Source: Akkermansia muciniphila
GTDB lineage: Bacteria; Verrucomicrobiota; Verrucomicrobiia; Verrucomicrobiales; Akkermansiaceae
DNA length: 64,000 nt
Direction: 5' to 3'
Assembly (NCBI GenBank): GCA_945888515.1
Contig: CAMDAD010000007.1
Span: 1 to 64,000, forward strand
Part shown: positions 1-8,781 of the stretch, one piece after another
How the letters are laid out: each line of letters starts with the position of its first letter
Numbering within the stretch: the first letter of the stretch is position 1
Position numbers and translations under genes: made by a program
Notes under the pieces: generated by a model
Told to the model about the DNA's origin: nothing
The model's database searches: none
What the model saw: the letters and a program-made list of their open reading frames with translations, nothing else

Positions 1-51
1 GGCGAACCGGTATCGCGCACCGTTGGCGCGCGGCATTGTGGTGGGCTCATA

Positions 52-95
52 CCCAGGGCGTTGCCCTGGGCTGAGGAATCATGCGCCGTTGGCGC
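52..95. repeat. Paired GTT-loop hairpins upstream of hsdS
   Basis: Two perfect short inverted repeats with the same GTT loop stand close together. CCCAGGGC-GTT-GCCCTGGG spans 52-70 and GCGCC-GTT-GGCGC spans 83-95. A related GCGC..CGTTG..GCGC motif occurs near 15-30. The shared loop and stacked arrangement look like a dispersed intergenic palindromic element rather than a terminator, since no T-tract follows. My recollection is that similar elements recur in Planctomycetes and Verrucomicrobia drafts, but this was not checked. Confidence 0.6.
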
Positions 96-109
96 GGAAG
101 AGGGTAACG

Positions 110-184
110 ATGATGAAATACCGCATGAATTTCGAAGACGAGATCGCCATGGGCAGAAAAGAACGGGAGGGGGTGTTGGGATGA
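110..184 (+). CDS. Possible 24-codon upstream ORF coupled to hsdS
   Basis: A short ORF ([20 protein letters not shown]...) starts at tandem ATG codons after a GAGGG-like sequence. Its TGA overlaps the hsdS ATG as ATGA, which is the arrangement expected for translational coupling. It has no recognised family. It may be a real leader or small protein, the C-terminus of a decayed gene, or chance, because its last codons also form the hsdS ribosome-binding region. Existence is uncertain. Confidence 0.25.
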   Translation: MMKYRMNFEDEIAMGRKEREGVLG

Positions 185-1362
185 GCTTTCCCCGTGTTGC
201 AGTCGGCGAAGTAGCTGACATAAATCCTCGGCTGGAATCCAAACCAGCGTCCGAAGAAACTGTCAGTTTCGTCCCAATGGCCGCAGTTTCCGAATTGACT
301 GTCACAATCGAGGCACCCGTAGACCGACCATACGATGAAGTATCGAAAGGATTCACAGCTTTTCAGCGGGGTGATATAATCGTAGCGAAGATCACGCCAT
401 GTTTTGAAAATGGCAAAATGGCCCATGCTTTGGATCTTCCGCGCCAAGTAGGTTTTGGTTCGACTGAATTTCATGTCATCCGCCCTAAAGATTCCTTGAA
501 CGGAAGGTATCTCTTCCAACTTCTCAGAAGACCCGATGTGAGAACGGAGGGAGCAAGAAAAATGAAGGGAGCTGCTGGACAACGTCGGGTTCCTGCGGAT
601 TTCTTTAGTTCACTCACCATCCCCCTCCCCCCCCTCGCCGAGCAGAAGCGGATCGCGGCGATTTTGGATGCGGCGGACGACTTGCGGGCCAAGCGCCGCG
701 AGGCCCTCGCCCAACTCGACACCCTCCTCCAATCCACCTTCCTCACCCTCTTCGGCGATCCGGTGACCAATCCGATGGGCATGAAGGTCGTGCGGCTTGC
801 GGATGTCTCTACCCGAATCACTGATGGTGTTCACCAGAAGCCTAACTATACAGAATCCGGAGTGCCGTTTATCTCGGTCAAAGATATAACTACAGGCAAG
901 CTCATCTTTGATTCCTGTAAATTTATCAGCGCAGAAGAGCACGCACGTTACACACGGCGTTGCAAGCCCGAGAAATACGACATTCTTTACACGAAGGTAG
1001 GAGCAACCTATGGCCGGCCGGCCATTATTGACACTGATCGCGAATTTTCAATCTACGTTAGCGTGTGCCTGATTAAGCCTCGCAAGGACCTGATTGATCC
1101 TCGCTTTCTTGCTGCCGCCATGGGGACCACAGCGATCAAAAGGCAAGCCGACAACCGCATCAAGGGCATCGGCGTTCCTGATCTTCATCTGGATCAAATT
1201 CAGAATTTTCTATTGCCGCTTCCCCCGCTTCCCCTCCAACAAAAATTCGCCGCCATCGTCGAATCCATTGAGCGCCAGAAGGCCGCGCAGCGCGCCCACC
1301 TCGCCGAGCTAGACGCCCTCTTCGCCGCCCTCCAACACCGCGCCTTCCGCGGGGAACTCTGA
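181..1362 (+). CDS. hsdS: Type I restriction-modification specificity subunit HsdS
   Basis: This is the DNA-recognition subunit of a type I restriction-modification complex, which would bind two HsdM and two HsdR subunits and choose the bipartite target. The 393-aa product has two target-recognition domains (about 1-147 and 206-330). Each is followed by a conserved helical region containing a PLPPL-x-x-Q-K/Q motif ([18 protein letters not shown] and [14 protein letters not shown]). The ORF track begins 40 codons earlier, inside the hairpin repeats. ATG at 181 is preferred because it follows GGGAGGGGG and begins homology-like sequence ([17 protein letters not shown]). hsdM is not visible downstream and would have to lie upstream of the window. 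The module is interrupted by two TA-like genes before hsdR. Confidence 0.9.
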   Translation: MSFPRVAVGEVADINPRLESKPASEETVSFVPMAAVSELTVTIEAPVDRPYDEVSKGFTAFQRGDIIVAKITPCFENGKMAHALDLPRQVGFGSTEFHVIRPKDSLNGRYLFQLLRRPDVRTEGARKMKGAAGQRRVPADFFSSLTIPLPPLAEQKRIAAILDAADDLRAKRREALAQLDTLLQSTFLTLFGDPVTNPMGMKVVRLADVSTRITDGVHQKPNYTESGVPFISVKDITTGKLIFDSCKFISAEEHARYTRRCKPEKYDILYTKVGATYGRPAIIDTDREFSIYVSVCLIKPRKDLIDPRFLAAAMGTTAIKRQADNRIKGIGVPDLHLDQIQNFLLPLPPLPLQQKFAAIVESIERQKAAQRAHLAELDALFAALQHRAFRGEL

Positions 1363-1388
1363 AATTGCTGACTAAATGTTTCATTTTG

Positions 1389-1418
1389 GTTGACAAAAGT
1401 TTACACTCTGCTTCGTAT
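1389..1418 (+). promoter_or_regulatory. Candidate promoter with overlapping GTNNAC palindrome
   Basis: A consensus -35 TTGACA (1390-1395) overlaps an imperfect palindrome, GTTGAC-AAAA-GTTTAC (1389-1404). A weak -10 (TCGTAT, 1413-1418) lies 17 bp downstream. The palindrome sits where an XRE-family repressor would block RNA polymerase, so autoregulation by the downstream HTH protein is likely. Transcription would start only a few bases before the ATG at 1431, which has no Shine-Dalgarno, so the mRNA may be nearly leaderless. This is inference from sequence. Confidence 0.5.
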
Positions 1419-1430
1419 CCCTTTGCAACC

Positions 1431-2573
1431 ATGGAAAAAACACTGCGTCTTGATCGTGTCAAAGAACAACTGACGGAGCTTGGGATGAACCAGGCATCCG
1501 TCGCCAAAAGTCTAGGGCTATCACGCAACGCCATCAGCAAGTGGTTCAATCGTTCGGCCTTTCCGCGCCCATCCGAGCTTTTGAAGTTGGGGAAGCTGTT
1601 GAATCTCAGCTTCAAGGAATTAGTGGATAGCGGACAGGCACAGCCAGCGCCTTTGGTTGCCTACCGCAAGCGGGCAGGCACAAAAACCACTGACGAACAT
1701 ACGGAAAAGGCTCGTGAGATGGGACGATTGTTGGAAACACTCGTGCCGCATGTAGGTTATGATCGTTTTGTTACACCGCCCCGCCTCAAGCAGCCACGCT
1801 TGGAATACGATTACCTTCAAGCTTTGGTGCTGCAGGTGCGTTTGGAGCTGAAACTGGATCCTACGCAGCCCATCGATTTTGAGGCCTTGATCCGGAAATT
1901 CAACGAGCTGCAGGCAGTCATCGTTCCCGTGATGTGGGGGCACCGCAGTGGCCATGCCAATGCACTGCACATTTACCTGCCCACCAGTCAGACCACGTGG
2001 ATTTTGCTGAATCTGGACAGCGAGCTGCACGACTTCAAATTCTGGATGGCGCACGAACTGGGGCACGTGCTCAGTGTTTCACTACTGGAAGCGGGAGAAA
2101 CAGAGCTGGCGGAAGATTTCGCGGATGCCTTTGCTGGTGCGCTTCTTTTCCCCAAAGGTGCCGCTCAAAAATGGCTGACTGCCTATCAGAGAGCCAAATC
2201 TCTTCCGCGCCGCATTGCCATCCTCATAGAAGCTGCGGCGGAGTATGTCATCTCACCCTTTTCCGTTTACAAGGAGCTTGAGAAATTGGCGAATTCCGAG
2301 TGTATGGATTTCGCATTCATAAACGAACCAGCATTGCATGCAGAAATCAGCCGCTTTCATCAAAAAGTCAGCACTATTAGCAAGGAGATGTTCGATGGAG
2401 AGCACCCAAGTGCTGACCGCTACATGAGGCTTGCCGATGAGCGATTTGCAACGCCGTTTTTCAAAGCACTGGGCGAGTGTGTGCGAAAAGCCAACCTCAG
2501 TGAGAATCACATCAGTCGCATGTTAGACATTCCGCTGGTGGACGCGAAGGGAATCCGGGCTGCTTTGGTGTAA
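1431..2573 (+). CDS. XRE-family HTH fused to ImmA/IrrE metallopeptidase domain
   Basis: The 380-aa protein carries an N-terminal XRE helix-turn-helix (about 8-60, MNQASVAKSLGLSRNAISKW) followed by an ImmA/IrrE (COG2856, DUF955) zinc-peptidase domain. The HELGH motif is at about 207-211, with a downstream acidic AEDFADAFAGALL helix. Such fusions act as DNA-binding regulators or antitoxin-like partners, and some cleave repressors. The ORF track starts 22 codons upstream, but ATG 1431 begins the HTH sequence and lies just after the candidate promoter and operator. The gene is 23 bp upstream of a PIN-domain gene, suggesting a two-gene toxin-antitoxin-like unit inserted between hsdS and hsdR. Peptidase activity is inferred from the motif only. 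Confidence 0.85.
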   Translation: MEKTLRLDRVKEQLTELGMNQASVAKSLGLSRNAISKWFNRSAFPRPSELLKLGKLLNLSFKELVDSGQAQPAPLVAYRKRAGTKTTDEHTEKAREMGRLLETLVPHVGYDRFVTPPRLKQPRLEYDYLQALVLQVRLELKLDPTQPIDFEALIRKFNELQAVIVPVMWGHRSGHANALHIYLPTSQTTWILLNLDSELHDFKFWMAHELGHVLSVSLLEAGETELAEDFADAFAGALLFPKGAAQKWLTAYQRAKSLPRRIAILIEAAAEYVISPFSVYKELEKLANSECMDFAFINEPALHAEISRFHQKVSTISKEMFDGEHPSADRYMRLADERFATPFFKALGECVRKANLSENHISRMLDIPLVDAKGIRAALV

Positions 2574-2596
2574 ATTTTGACACGGAGGGTAAAGCG

Positions 2597-3169
2597 ATGG
2601 CACAAACCAAGATACTCCTCGACACCAACAGCTACCTGCGGCTCGCAGTCAATCTCCATCCGCTACTTTTTCAGCCTTTTGGTAAACCGCAATACACACT
2701 CTACGCTCACAAAGACCTGAGGGACGAGTGCTTGCGGCAACCGCGTCTGGCGAATAAGTTCGATTGGATCACGCTGCCAAAATACGAAGATAATCGCAAG
2801 CGCCCCTTACAACTCAGCAAAGAGCAGCATGCGGAAGTGGAGCAAAATTTTGACTTTATATGGGGACATGTAATGACCGAATCACTATCAACATCACGCA
2901 TCGATGTCCGTATTTTAGCGACGGCGTTAGCGCTAAAGATTCGGGTTGTGACTGATGATCAAGAAATGCTGCGACTCGCGGATGAATTTGATATACCCGT
3001 ATGGACAACACTCGAGTTGATGCACGAGATGTTTCAAGCAGAGCATATTTCTTACGACATGGTGACACGAGTGGTTGAACAGTGGATTTATGACTGTGAC
3101 CTCCCCGCTAAAAATCTGCGAGCGCGATACGAAGAATTCTTCGGCGAAAAACCTCCTCCGGGCTTCTGA
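2597..3169 (+). CDS. PIN-domain protein, probable partner of the XRE-ImmA/IrrE gene
   Basis: This 190-aa protein has the layout of a PIN-like nuclease: an N-terminal strand ending in LLDTNSYL with the first catalytic Asp, a central RIDVRILATAL helix (around 100), and a later VVTDDQEML strand with another Asp pair (around 117). It resembles the DUF4411-type PIN proteins that, from memory, often follow XRE-COG2856 genes. PIN toxins usually cleave RNA, but substrate and toxicity cannot be read here. Translation is well signalled by GGAGGG before ATG 2597. It sits between the regulator and hsdR in the same orientation, with a 92-bp gap to hsdR. Confidence 0.75.
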   Translation: MAQTKILLDTNSYLRLAVNLHPLLFQPFGKPQYTLYAHKDLRDECLRQPRLANKFDWITLPKYEDNRKRPLQLSKEQHAEVEQNFDFIWGHVMTESLSTSRIDVRILATALALKIRVVTDDQEMLRLADEFDIPVWTTLELMHEMFQAEHISYDMVTRVVEQWIYDCDLPAKNLRARYEEFFGEKPPPGF

Positions 3170-3261
3170 ATAAGACAGATATCCACGTTTTACGCACAAA
3201 AAACACGCTGACTTTCTGCTAGTGAAAAAGGCTGGGATTTGATAAATGTAGGCATCCGCCG

Positions 3262-6200
3262 ATGACTTCCAACTTCTTTTTCCTACCATCTCAATTCAAG
3301 GACCTCGCGGAAGCCTCCCGCAAGGCCGAAGAGCACATCATGGGCGATCCACGGGCGGCTTGTTTTCACGCGCGCTTTGCGCTGGAGGTGGCCGTCCGCT
3401 GGCTTTACCGCTACGATGCCAGTCTGCGGATGCCGTATGATACCAGCCTCGGGGCGATGATCCATGATCCGAGTTTCCGCAATCTGTTGCCAGAAGCCGT
3501 ATTCCAGAAAGCCCGCGTGATCCAGCAAGTCGGGAATCAGGCGGTTCACGAGCAGAAGCCGATTCGTCAGTATGACGCCTTGCAGGTGGTCAAGGAGCTG
3601 CACCACCTTTGCTACTGGCTCACCCGCACCTATGCGCCAGAAGCTTCTCGCGAGGGTGCCGCGTGGTCGGATGCCCGCGTGCCGCAGCCGCTCAGCAACG
3701 CAGCGGTCGTTCCGCGTAAGGATCTGGAAGAACTCGAAAAGCAACTGGAGGCGCAGTCCAAAGAAGCCCTGAAGCACCAGCAGGAGAAAGATGCGCTCGA
3801 TGCCGAACTCCAGGCTCTCCGTGCCCAGCTTGCCGAAGCCAAGGCCGCAGCCGAACAAAAGCCGGATACGCACGACTACACGGAAGCGGAAACCCGCCAC
3901 TACCTCATCGACCTCGAACTCAAGCGTGCCGGTTGGCCGCTCGATCAGAAGCGCGACAAGGAATTTGAAGTAACCGGAATGCCGAACCAAGCGGGCAAGG
4001 GCTACGTGGACGATGTGCTGTGGGGCGATGACGGCAAGCCGCTTGGCATCGTGGAATCGAAGAAGACCACCGTGGACGCCCGCGTCGGCCAGCAGCAGGC
4101 CAAGCTCTACGCCGATTGTCTTGAGAAGATGTATGACCAGCGTCCAGTCATTTTCTACACCAATGGCTACGAGACATGGCTGTGGGACGATACAGCCTAC
4201 CCACCGCGCCGCGTGTCCGGATTCTACAAGAAGGAAGAACTCGCCCGCCTCATCCTCCGCCGCAGCACCCGCAAGCCCTTCAACACAGTTCCCATCAATG
4301 GGGAGATCGTGGAACGCTATTATGCGAAACGCGCTATCACCAGCATCTGTGAGCATTTTTCCCAGAAACAGCGCAAAGCTCTACTTGTTATGGCTACAGG
4401 CACCGGCAAAACCCGCCTCGCCATCGCCCTAGTGGATGTGCTCCAGCGGGCGAACTGGGCAAAGCGTGTCCTTTTTCTCGCTGACCGTATTTCTCTGGTT
4501 AAACAAGCCGGCAATGCCTTCAAGGCCCAACTGCCGGATTCCAGTCCCGTGAATCTGGTCACGGAAAAGAACACTGAGGGCCGCGTCTATGTCTGCACCT
4601 ACCCCACGATGATGGGACTCATCGACGTGACTGATGGAGCAACTGCCCGCTTCGGCACCGGTCATTTTGATCTCATCATCATCGATGAAGCACACCGCTC
4701 GGTCTATCAACGCTACCGCGAGATTTTCCGATACTTCGATTGCCTGCTCGTAGGCCTCACCGCCACCCCTCGGGAGCAGGTGGACAAAAACACCTATGAA
4801 CTCTTTGATCTGGAAGAAGGCGTGCCCACCGATGCCTACGAGCTAGACCTTGCCGTCAGTGATGGCTACCTCGTCCCGCCACAGGTCCGGCAGGTGGATC
4901 TCAAATTCCCCCGCGATGGCATACACTACGATGATCTCAGCGATGCGGAGAAGGCCGAATGGGAATCCCTTGACTGGGGCGACAACAATGGCGAGATCGG
5001 CGCACCTGATGCTGTGCAGGCTTCCGCGATCAATAACTGGCTGTTTAACAAGGATACCGTGGACAAAGTCCTCCAGCATCTAATGGAGGAAGGTCTCAAG
5101 GTGGCAGGCGGCGACCGTCTCGGCAAGACGATCATCTTCGCCCGCAATCACGACCACGCCGTATTCATCGAGGAGCGCTTCAATTTCCACTACCCGCAAT
5201 ACAACGGACACTTTGCCCGCGTCATCGATCACTTCGCAAAATACCCGCAGAGCCTCATCGATGACTTTTCCCAGAAGGACAAAGCCCCGCACATCGCCAT
5301 TTCCGTGGACATGCTGGACACCGGCATCGACGTTCCTGAAGTGGTCAATCTGGTCTTCTTCAAGCCCGTCTATTCCAAAATAAAGTTCTGGCAGATGATC
5401 GGCCGTGGCACCCGCCTCTGCAAAAACCTTTTCGGCCCAGATCAGGACAAGGAGCACTTCCGCATCTTCGACTTCTGTTTCAACTTCGATTTCTTCCGTG
5501 AGAACCCGAACGGCATCGAGGGCAGTGGTGGAGAAGCTCTCGGCACCCGCCTTTTAAAGAGCCGCGTTCAAGTCCTTGCAGCCGTCCAAAGATTTCCTGA
5601 ACTGGAACCATCCGGCACACTTCGCGCCTCTCTCGCCAGCACGCTGCACGGAGAAGTCAGCGGCATGAATCCTGACAACTTCATGGTGCGCGCTCATCTC
5701 CAGCACATTGAAAAATTCCAAAATGCGGCATCATGGGAGGCTCTCAAGGATTCAGACATCCACGACATCGAGAATCACGTCGCCGGTCTTCCCAGCCAGA
5801 TCGAAACTGATGAAATCGAAGCCCGCTTCTTTGACCTCAGCGCCCTGCGCATGCAGATCGCCCTGATCGAGAACGATGCCAAAACCTTTGAATCCGTCCG
5901 CAAGAAAGTCATCGAGATCGCCGCAAGCCTTGAAGAGAAAGACGCCATCCCCGCCGTCAAGCAGCAGCTCGAATACCTCCGCGCCATGCAAACCCCGGAG
6001 TTCTGGGAAGGTATCGACCTCGCTGCACTTGAAGATCTTCGACTCCGCCTGCGTGGTCTCGTGCAGTTCATCGACAAATCAAAACGCAAGATCGTTTACA
6101 CCGACTTCAAGGATGAAATCATCGGCGTCCGCGAAGACGAGACGATCTACCTGCCCAAGATGACCGGCAGGCAATACGCCAAGAAGGTTGAAGACTACCT

Positions 6201-6651
6201 CCGCAGCCATCAGGACGAGATCGCCATCCAGCGCCTCCGCAACAACCAGCCACTCACCCCCACCGACCTCCAATCGCTTGAGAACACGCTTCTCAGCATC
6301 GGTGAAGACGAAGGCAAGCGCCTGCTCACCAGCTTGCTCCAGATGCAGGAGATGCCCACACTGGCGCACCTCGTCCGCCGCATTGTCGGCATGGACCGCA
6401 GCGCCGCCAAAGCCGCCTTCGCCACCTTCCTCGCAGACCGCACCCTCACCGCCCCACAGATGCGCTTCGTCGAGCTCGTCATCGATCAACTCACCGCCCG
6501 TGGATTCATGGAGTCGAGCGCCCTCTACGAAGCACCCTTCAGTAACATCCACGCCAACGGCCCTGAGGGACTCTTTGCTGGTAAAAACAATATCATTGAG
6601 GGAATCTTTCAACAGCTAGAGGAAACGCTGCCGAAGGTAATGGAGGGGTGA
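3262..6651 (+). CDS. hsdR: Type I restriction endonuclease subunit HsdR
   Basis: This is the motor and cleavage subunit of the type I system; it translocates DNA using ATP and cuts at a distance from the target. The 1129-aa protein has an N-terminal DUF4145-like helical domain (about 20-125), a charged coiled coil (about 150-195), and a PD-(D/E)xK nuclease region with VESKKT at about 263. The SF2 helicase core shows MATGTGKTR (about 377), DEAH (about 475), GLTATP (about 498) and GRGTRL (about 714). The tail resembles the EcoEI R C-terminal domain. All motifs look intact and the length suits the EcoEI-like class. The ATG at 3262 has no clear Shine-Dalgarno. Confidence 0.93.
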   Translation: MTSNFFFLPSQFKDLAEASRKAEEHIMGDPRAACFHARFALEVAVRWLYRYDASLRMPYDTSLGAMIHDPSFRNLLPEAVFQKARVIQQVGNQAVHEQKPIRQYDALQVVKELHHLCYWLTRTYAPEASREGAAWSDARVPQPLSNAAVVPRKDLEELEKQLEAQSKEALKHQQEKDALDAELQALRAQLAEAKAAAEQKPDTHDYTEAETRHYLIDLELKRAGWPLDQKRDKEFEVTGMPNQAGKGYVDDVLWGDDGKPLGIVESKKTTVDARVGQQQAKLYADCLEKMYDQRPVIFYTNGYETWLWDDTAYPPRRVSGFYKKEELARLILRRSTRKPFNTVPINGEIVERYYAKRAITSICEHFSQKQRKALLVMATGTGKTRLAIALVDVLQRANWAKRVLFLADRISLVKQAGNAFKAQLPDSSPVNLVTEKNTEGRVYVCTYPTMMGLIDVTDGATARFGTGHFDLIIIDEAHRSVYQRYREIFRYFDCLLVGLTATPREQVDKNTYELFDLEEGVPTDAYELDLAVSDGYLVPPQVRQVDLKFPRDGIHYDDLSDAEKAEWESLDWGDNNGEIGAPDAVQASAINNWLFNKDTVDKVLQHLMEEGLKVAGGDRLGKTIIFARNHDHAVFIEERFNFHYPQYNGHFARVIDHFAKYPQSLIDDFSQKDKAPHIAISVDMLDTGIDVPEVVNLVFFKPVYSKIKFWQMIGRGTRLCKNLFGPDQDKEHFRIFDFCFNFDFFRENPNGIEGSGGEALGTRLLKSRVQVLAAVQRFPELEPSGTLRASLASTLHGEVSGMNPDNFMVRAHLQHIEKFQNAASWEALKDSDIHDIENHVAGLPSQIETDEIEARFFDLSALRMQIALIENDAKTFESVRKKVIEIAASLEEKDAIPAVKQQLEYLRAMQTPEFWEGIDLAALEDLRLRLRGLVQFIDKSKRKIVYTDFKDEIIGVREDETIYLPKMTGRQYAKKVEDYLRSHQDEIAIQRLRNNQPLTPTDLQSLENTLLSIGEDEGKRLLTSLLQMQEMPTLAHLVRRIVGMDRSAAKAAFATFLADRTLTAPQMRFVELVIDQLTARGFMESSALYEAPFSNIHANGPEGLFAGKNNIIEGIFQQLEETLPKVMEG

Positions 6652-7036
6652 CGTGTGACATAGTAGTTTGCCAGCGCGCTGGAAGGCTAAACCTGTGCGG
6701 AATTCGAGTTCGCAGTCGATCACTCGTGGGCGCCTTTCCATATGCAAGTCTATCGGTCAAAAAAATGCCCGCTTAAGGCTAAACCTCGCGCGCGGGAGGC
6801 CTGTCATAGGAATAAGCAGGCGGAAAGTAGTAGAAATGCTCTGATGAATTCCTTCCGAAATGAGCACTTGGCACATCATATCTCTGCGAAAGACAGTGAT
6901 ACAGTGCCACATTCAGTGCGTTAGCATTGTTATTTCGGCGCATTTTGGTGCAGAAGGAGGTAACATGCTAATCGCGTAAAATACAGCAAAGCCTTTCTTT
7001 ATCGATAGTCTTTGTTGTTTTTTCCACTTCTGGAAA
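6652..7036. other. Gene-free stretch after hsdR
   Basis: No convincing gene was found in these 385 bases. Two details stand out. A 12-mer AAGGCTAAACCT is directly repeated at 6683-6694 and 6775-6786. A perfect anti-SD complement AAGGAGGT (6954-6961) precedes ATG 6965, but that frame ends after four codons (MLIA, stop at 6977). This could be the stump of a deleted gene. A TTCCA-CTTC-TGGAA palindrome near the tRNA lacks the T-tract needed for a terminator. Confidence 0.5.
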
Positions 7037-7111
7037 TGGTGCGCGATGCAGGGTTCGAACCTGCGGCCCCATCCGTGTGAAGGATGTGCTCTACCACTGA
7101 GCTAATCGCGC
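7037..7111 (-). tRNA. tRNA-Val (anticodon CAC)
   Basis: Read on the minus strand, the sequence folds as a complete tRNA. The acceptor stem is GCGCGAT/ATCGCGC. The D-arm is GCTCAGTGGTAGAGC. The anticodon stem is CATCC/GGATG around loop TTCACAC, giving anticodon CAC. The T-arm is GCAGG-TTCGAAC-CCTGC. The 3' ACCA is encoded. It therefore reads GUG valine codons. No introns or mismatched stems were seen. It lies downstream of the minus-strand SDR gene. Confidence 0.95.
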
Positions 7112-7195
7112 TAGTGGGTCGGGGGGATGCTTATCGAGGTGGGTGGGATTTGGCAAGGGGAAATCTTGTTTTGATCGAATTTCTGGCTTCGGGAA

Positions 7196-8020
7196 TCATT
7201 CGGGTTGATTGATGCGGCGTGGTCGTGTCGACATGACGAGTCGTAGCAGTGCCAATGGCAAGAGAGAGATGCCAGCCGCCGCCAGCGCGATTTGCCAACC
7301 TGGATAAACCCGCGCTTTCTCCGCATCCATCGCACGGATGGCCTCGGACACGACTTGCTCTTTGCGCACGTAAAACCATTCACGCATGCCATCAAAGGCA
7401 TCTCCTGGGCCGCGCGCCGCCACACTGCCAAATTCGGTGTGCACCGGGCCGGGGCACACCGCCAGCACGGAAATACCATCCTCGCGGAGCTCGATACGAA
7501 GGGCCTCGGAAAAACTGGAGACGTAAGCCTTGGTCGCAGCATAAACAGCAAAATCGGGGATGGGTAAGATACTAGCGAGCGAGCTAATGTTCATGATCGC
7601 CCCACGGTGACGCTCTCGCATCGCAGGAAGAAACAAATGAGTGAGATGCGTGAGCCCCTCCATGTTGAGTCGCATCATGGTCTCAAGCTTGCTCCAGTCC
7701 GCATCGACAAATGTCCCATAGTCCCCCATTCCCGCATTGTTGATGAGCAGATCGGGATGTAGGAATTTTTCGCTCAGTGTTTGATGCAATTGCACTCGCT
7801 GATCCGCTTGGGAGAGGTCGGCTTCGAAACAGCGGATTTTCACATCATAATCTGCGGCGAGTTCTCCTGCGAGAGCGGCAAGGCGATCTGCGCGCCGAGC
7901 CACAAGCACCATACTGCGCGCGCGCGGTGCCAATTGCCTGGCAAACTCTTCACCTAATCCTGCCGAGGCACCAGTAATCAAAACGCAGTCAATATCCTTC
8001 ACGAAGCATGGTTCTACCAT
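7196..8020 (-). CDS. Short-chain dehydrogenase/reductase (SDR) family protein
   Basis: A 274-aa NAD(P)-dependent oxidoreductase of the classical SDR fold. The dinucleotide-binding glycine motif TGASAGLG is near residue 16, the NNAGMG motif follows, and the catalytic YAATK is at about 157 with a Ser about 13 residues before it. The sequence ends in a hydrophobic stretch (IALAAAGISLLPLALLRLVM), so a membrane-associated C-terminus is likely. The substrate cannot be predicted. The start is uncertain: ATG 8020 is chosen, ATG 8032 opens the ORF, and GTG 8002 is also possible. It is a single gene upstream of tRNA-Val on the same strand. Confidence 0.85.
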   Translation of the reverse strand: MVEPCFVKDIDCVLITGASAGLGEEFARQLAPRARSMVLVARRADRLAALAGELAADYDVKIRCFEADLSQADQRVQLHQTLSEKFLHPDLLINNAGMGDYGTFVDADWSKLETMMRLNMEGLTHLTHLFLPAMRERHRGAIMNISSLASILPIPDFAVYAATKAYVSSFSEALRIELREDGISVLAVCPGPVHTEFGSVAARGPGDAFDGMREWFYVRKEQVVSEAIRAMDAEKARVYPGWQIALAAAGISLLPLALLRLVMSTRPRRINQPE

Positions 8021-8066
8021 CAAGCATGGCAAATCTCAAGCAAAAGACCGTGAACGTAAAAACAAA

Positions 8067-8096
8067 AAAGGAGGAACGCGCATACGTTCCTCCTTT
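8067..8096 (-). terminator. Rho-independent terminator for the DUF6941 gene
   Basis: A perfect 12-bp stem, AAAGGAGGAACG (8067-8078) and CGTTCCTCCTTT (8085-8096), encloses a 6-nt loop. On the minus strand it is followed by a T-rich run (the A-rich bases at 8057-8069 on the plus strand). It lies 20 bp past the stop of the gene ending at 8116. Confidence 0.85.
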
Positions 8097-8115
8097 GACA
8101 GATCTAATGTACCAA

Positions 8116-8538
8116 TCAGTTAACCGGTTTGCCTTCGGCATTGACTTGGAGAATGCGGATCGGAATACGCGCCATCACTTCCCCGTCGCATCCGACATCT
8201 ACCGAGTAGATACCAGCATGAGGAAAGCGCAACCCTTGCAGATTGAGAATCAAGTTGCGGGTCAGGAAAGGGACGTTGTTTGGCAGGGCTACATCGAACT
8301 CGGGTTCGATCGGCATATTGTTCGGGTCAAGCGCGTTGCCATCCTCATCGATAATGGTAATCGAGAGCTTGTGGCGACCTGCGTCATCAGGAGTGAAGCA
8401 GAAACGCAACGCGAGAGCGCAATGCGGATGAACCACCGGCATAGCGCGGGCAGCGAGAGAGTCAAACACGCCTGTCACTACCAGTTTGCCTTGGTAGTCA
8501 GCAGCGAAGTCACAGAGGGATGCAATTTGAATGTCCAT
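8116..8538 (-). CDS. DUF6941 family protein (unknown function)
   Basis: A 140-aa soluble protein with alternating beta-type hydrophobic patterning and no signal peptide or membrane segment. The opening MDIQIASLCDFAADYQGKL and the later LNLQGLRFPHAGIYSVDV fit the DUF6941 family as I remember it. No catalytic residues are evident, and the function is unknown. The ORF track extends 34 codons upstream, but ATG 8538 gives the natural family start. It is monocistronic, bounded downstream by a strong terminator and upstream by about 240 bp before the divergent epimerase gene. Confidence 0.65.
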   Translation of the reverse strand: MDIQIASLCDFAADYQGKLVVTGVFDSLAARAMPVVHPHCALALRFCFTPDDAGRHKLSITIIDEDGNALDPNNMPIEPEFDVALPNNVPFLTRNLILNLQGLRFPHAGIYSVDVGCDGEVMARIPIRILQVNAEGKPVN

Positions 8539-8781
8539 AATGTATGATCGTAGGATTGAAGGTAGCAGCGGATAACGCGGCGCAGTGTTGTAACGCATCA
8601 GTAGTAGTCGTCCAGCACGGAATTGGGAAATTTTTACCACCGCTCGACGAGGGATCGGTTGCCCTGACTCCGAATGATTCCGGGTGACACAGGTTTTGAT
8701 TGATAAATCGCCTCGGATCGCTAGGTATCTTCTCTGATGCGATCACGAAATCGCGTCACCACTAACCTACAGACCACTACT

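Noticed and set aside
3283-4356. A 357-aa minus-strand ORF opposite hsdR
   Set aside because: It is antisense to a gene with complete helicase and nuclease motifs and has no recognisable domain of its own.
6742-6924. A 60-aa ORF in the hsdR to tRNA gap
   Set aside because: Composition is basic and low in structure, with no ribosome-binding site and no recognisable family.
7026-7036. TTCCA-CTTC-TGGAA palindrome as terminator of the tRNA gene
   Set aside because: On the minus strand the hairpin is followed by A residues rather than T residues.
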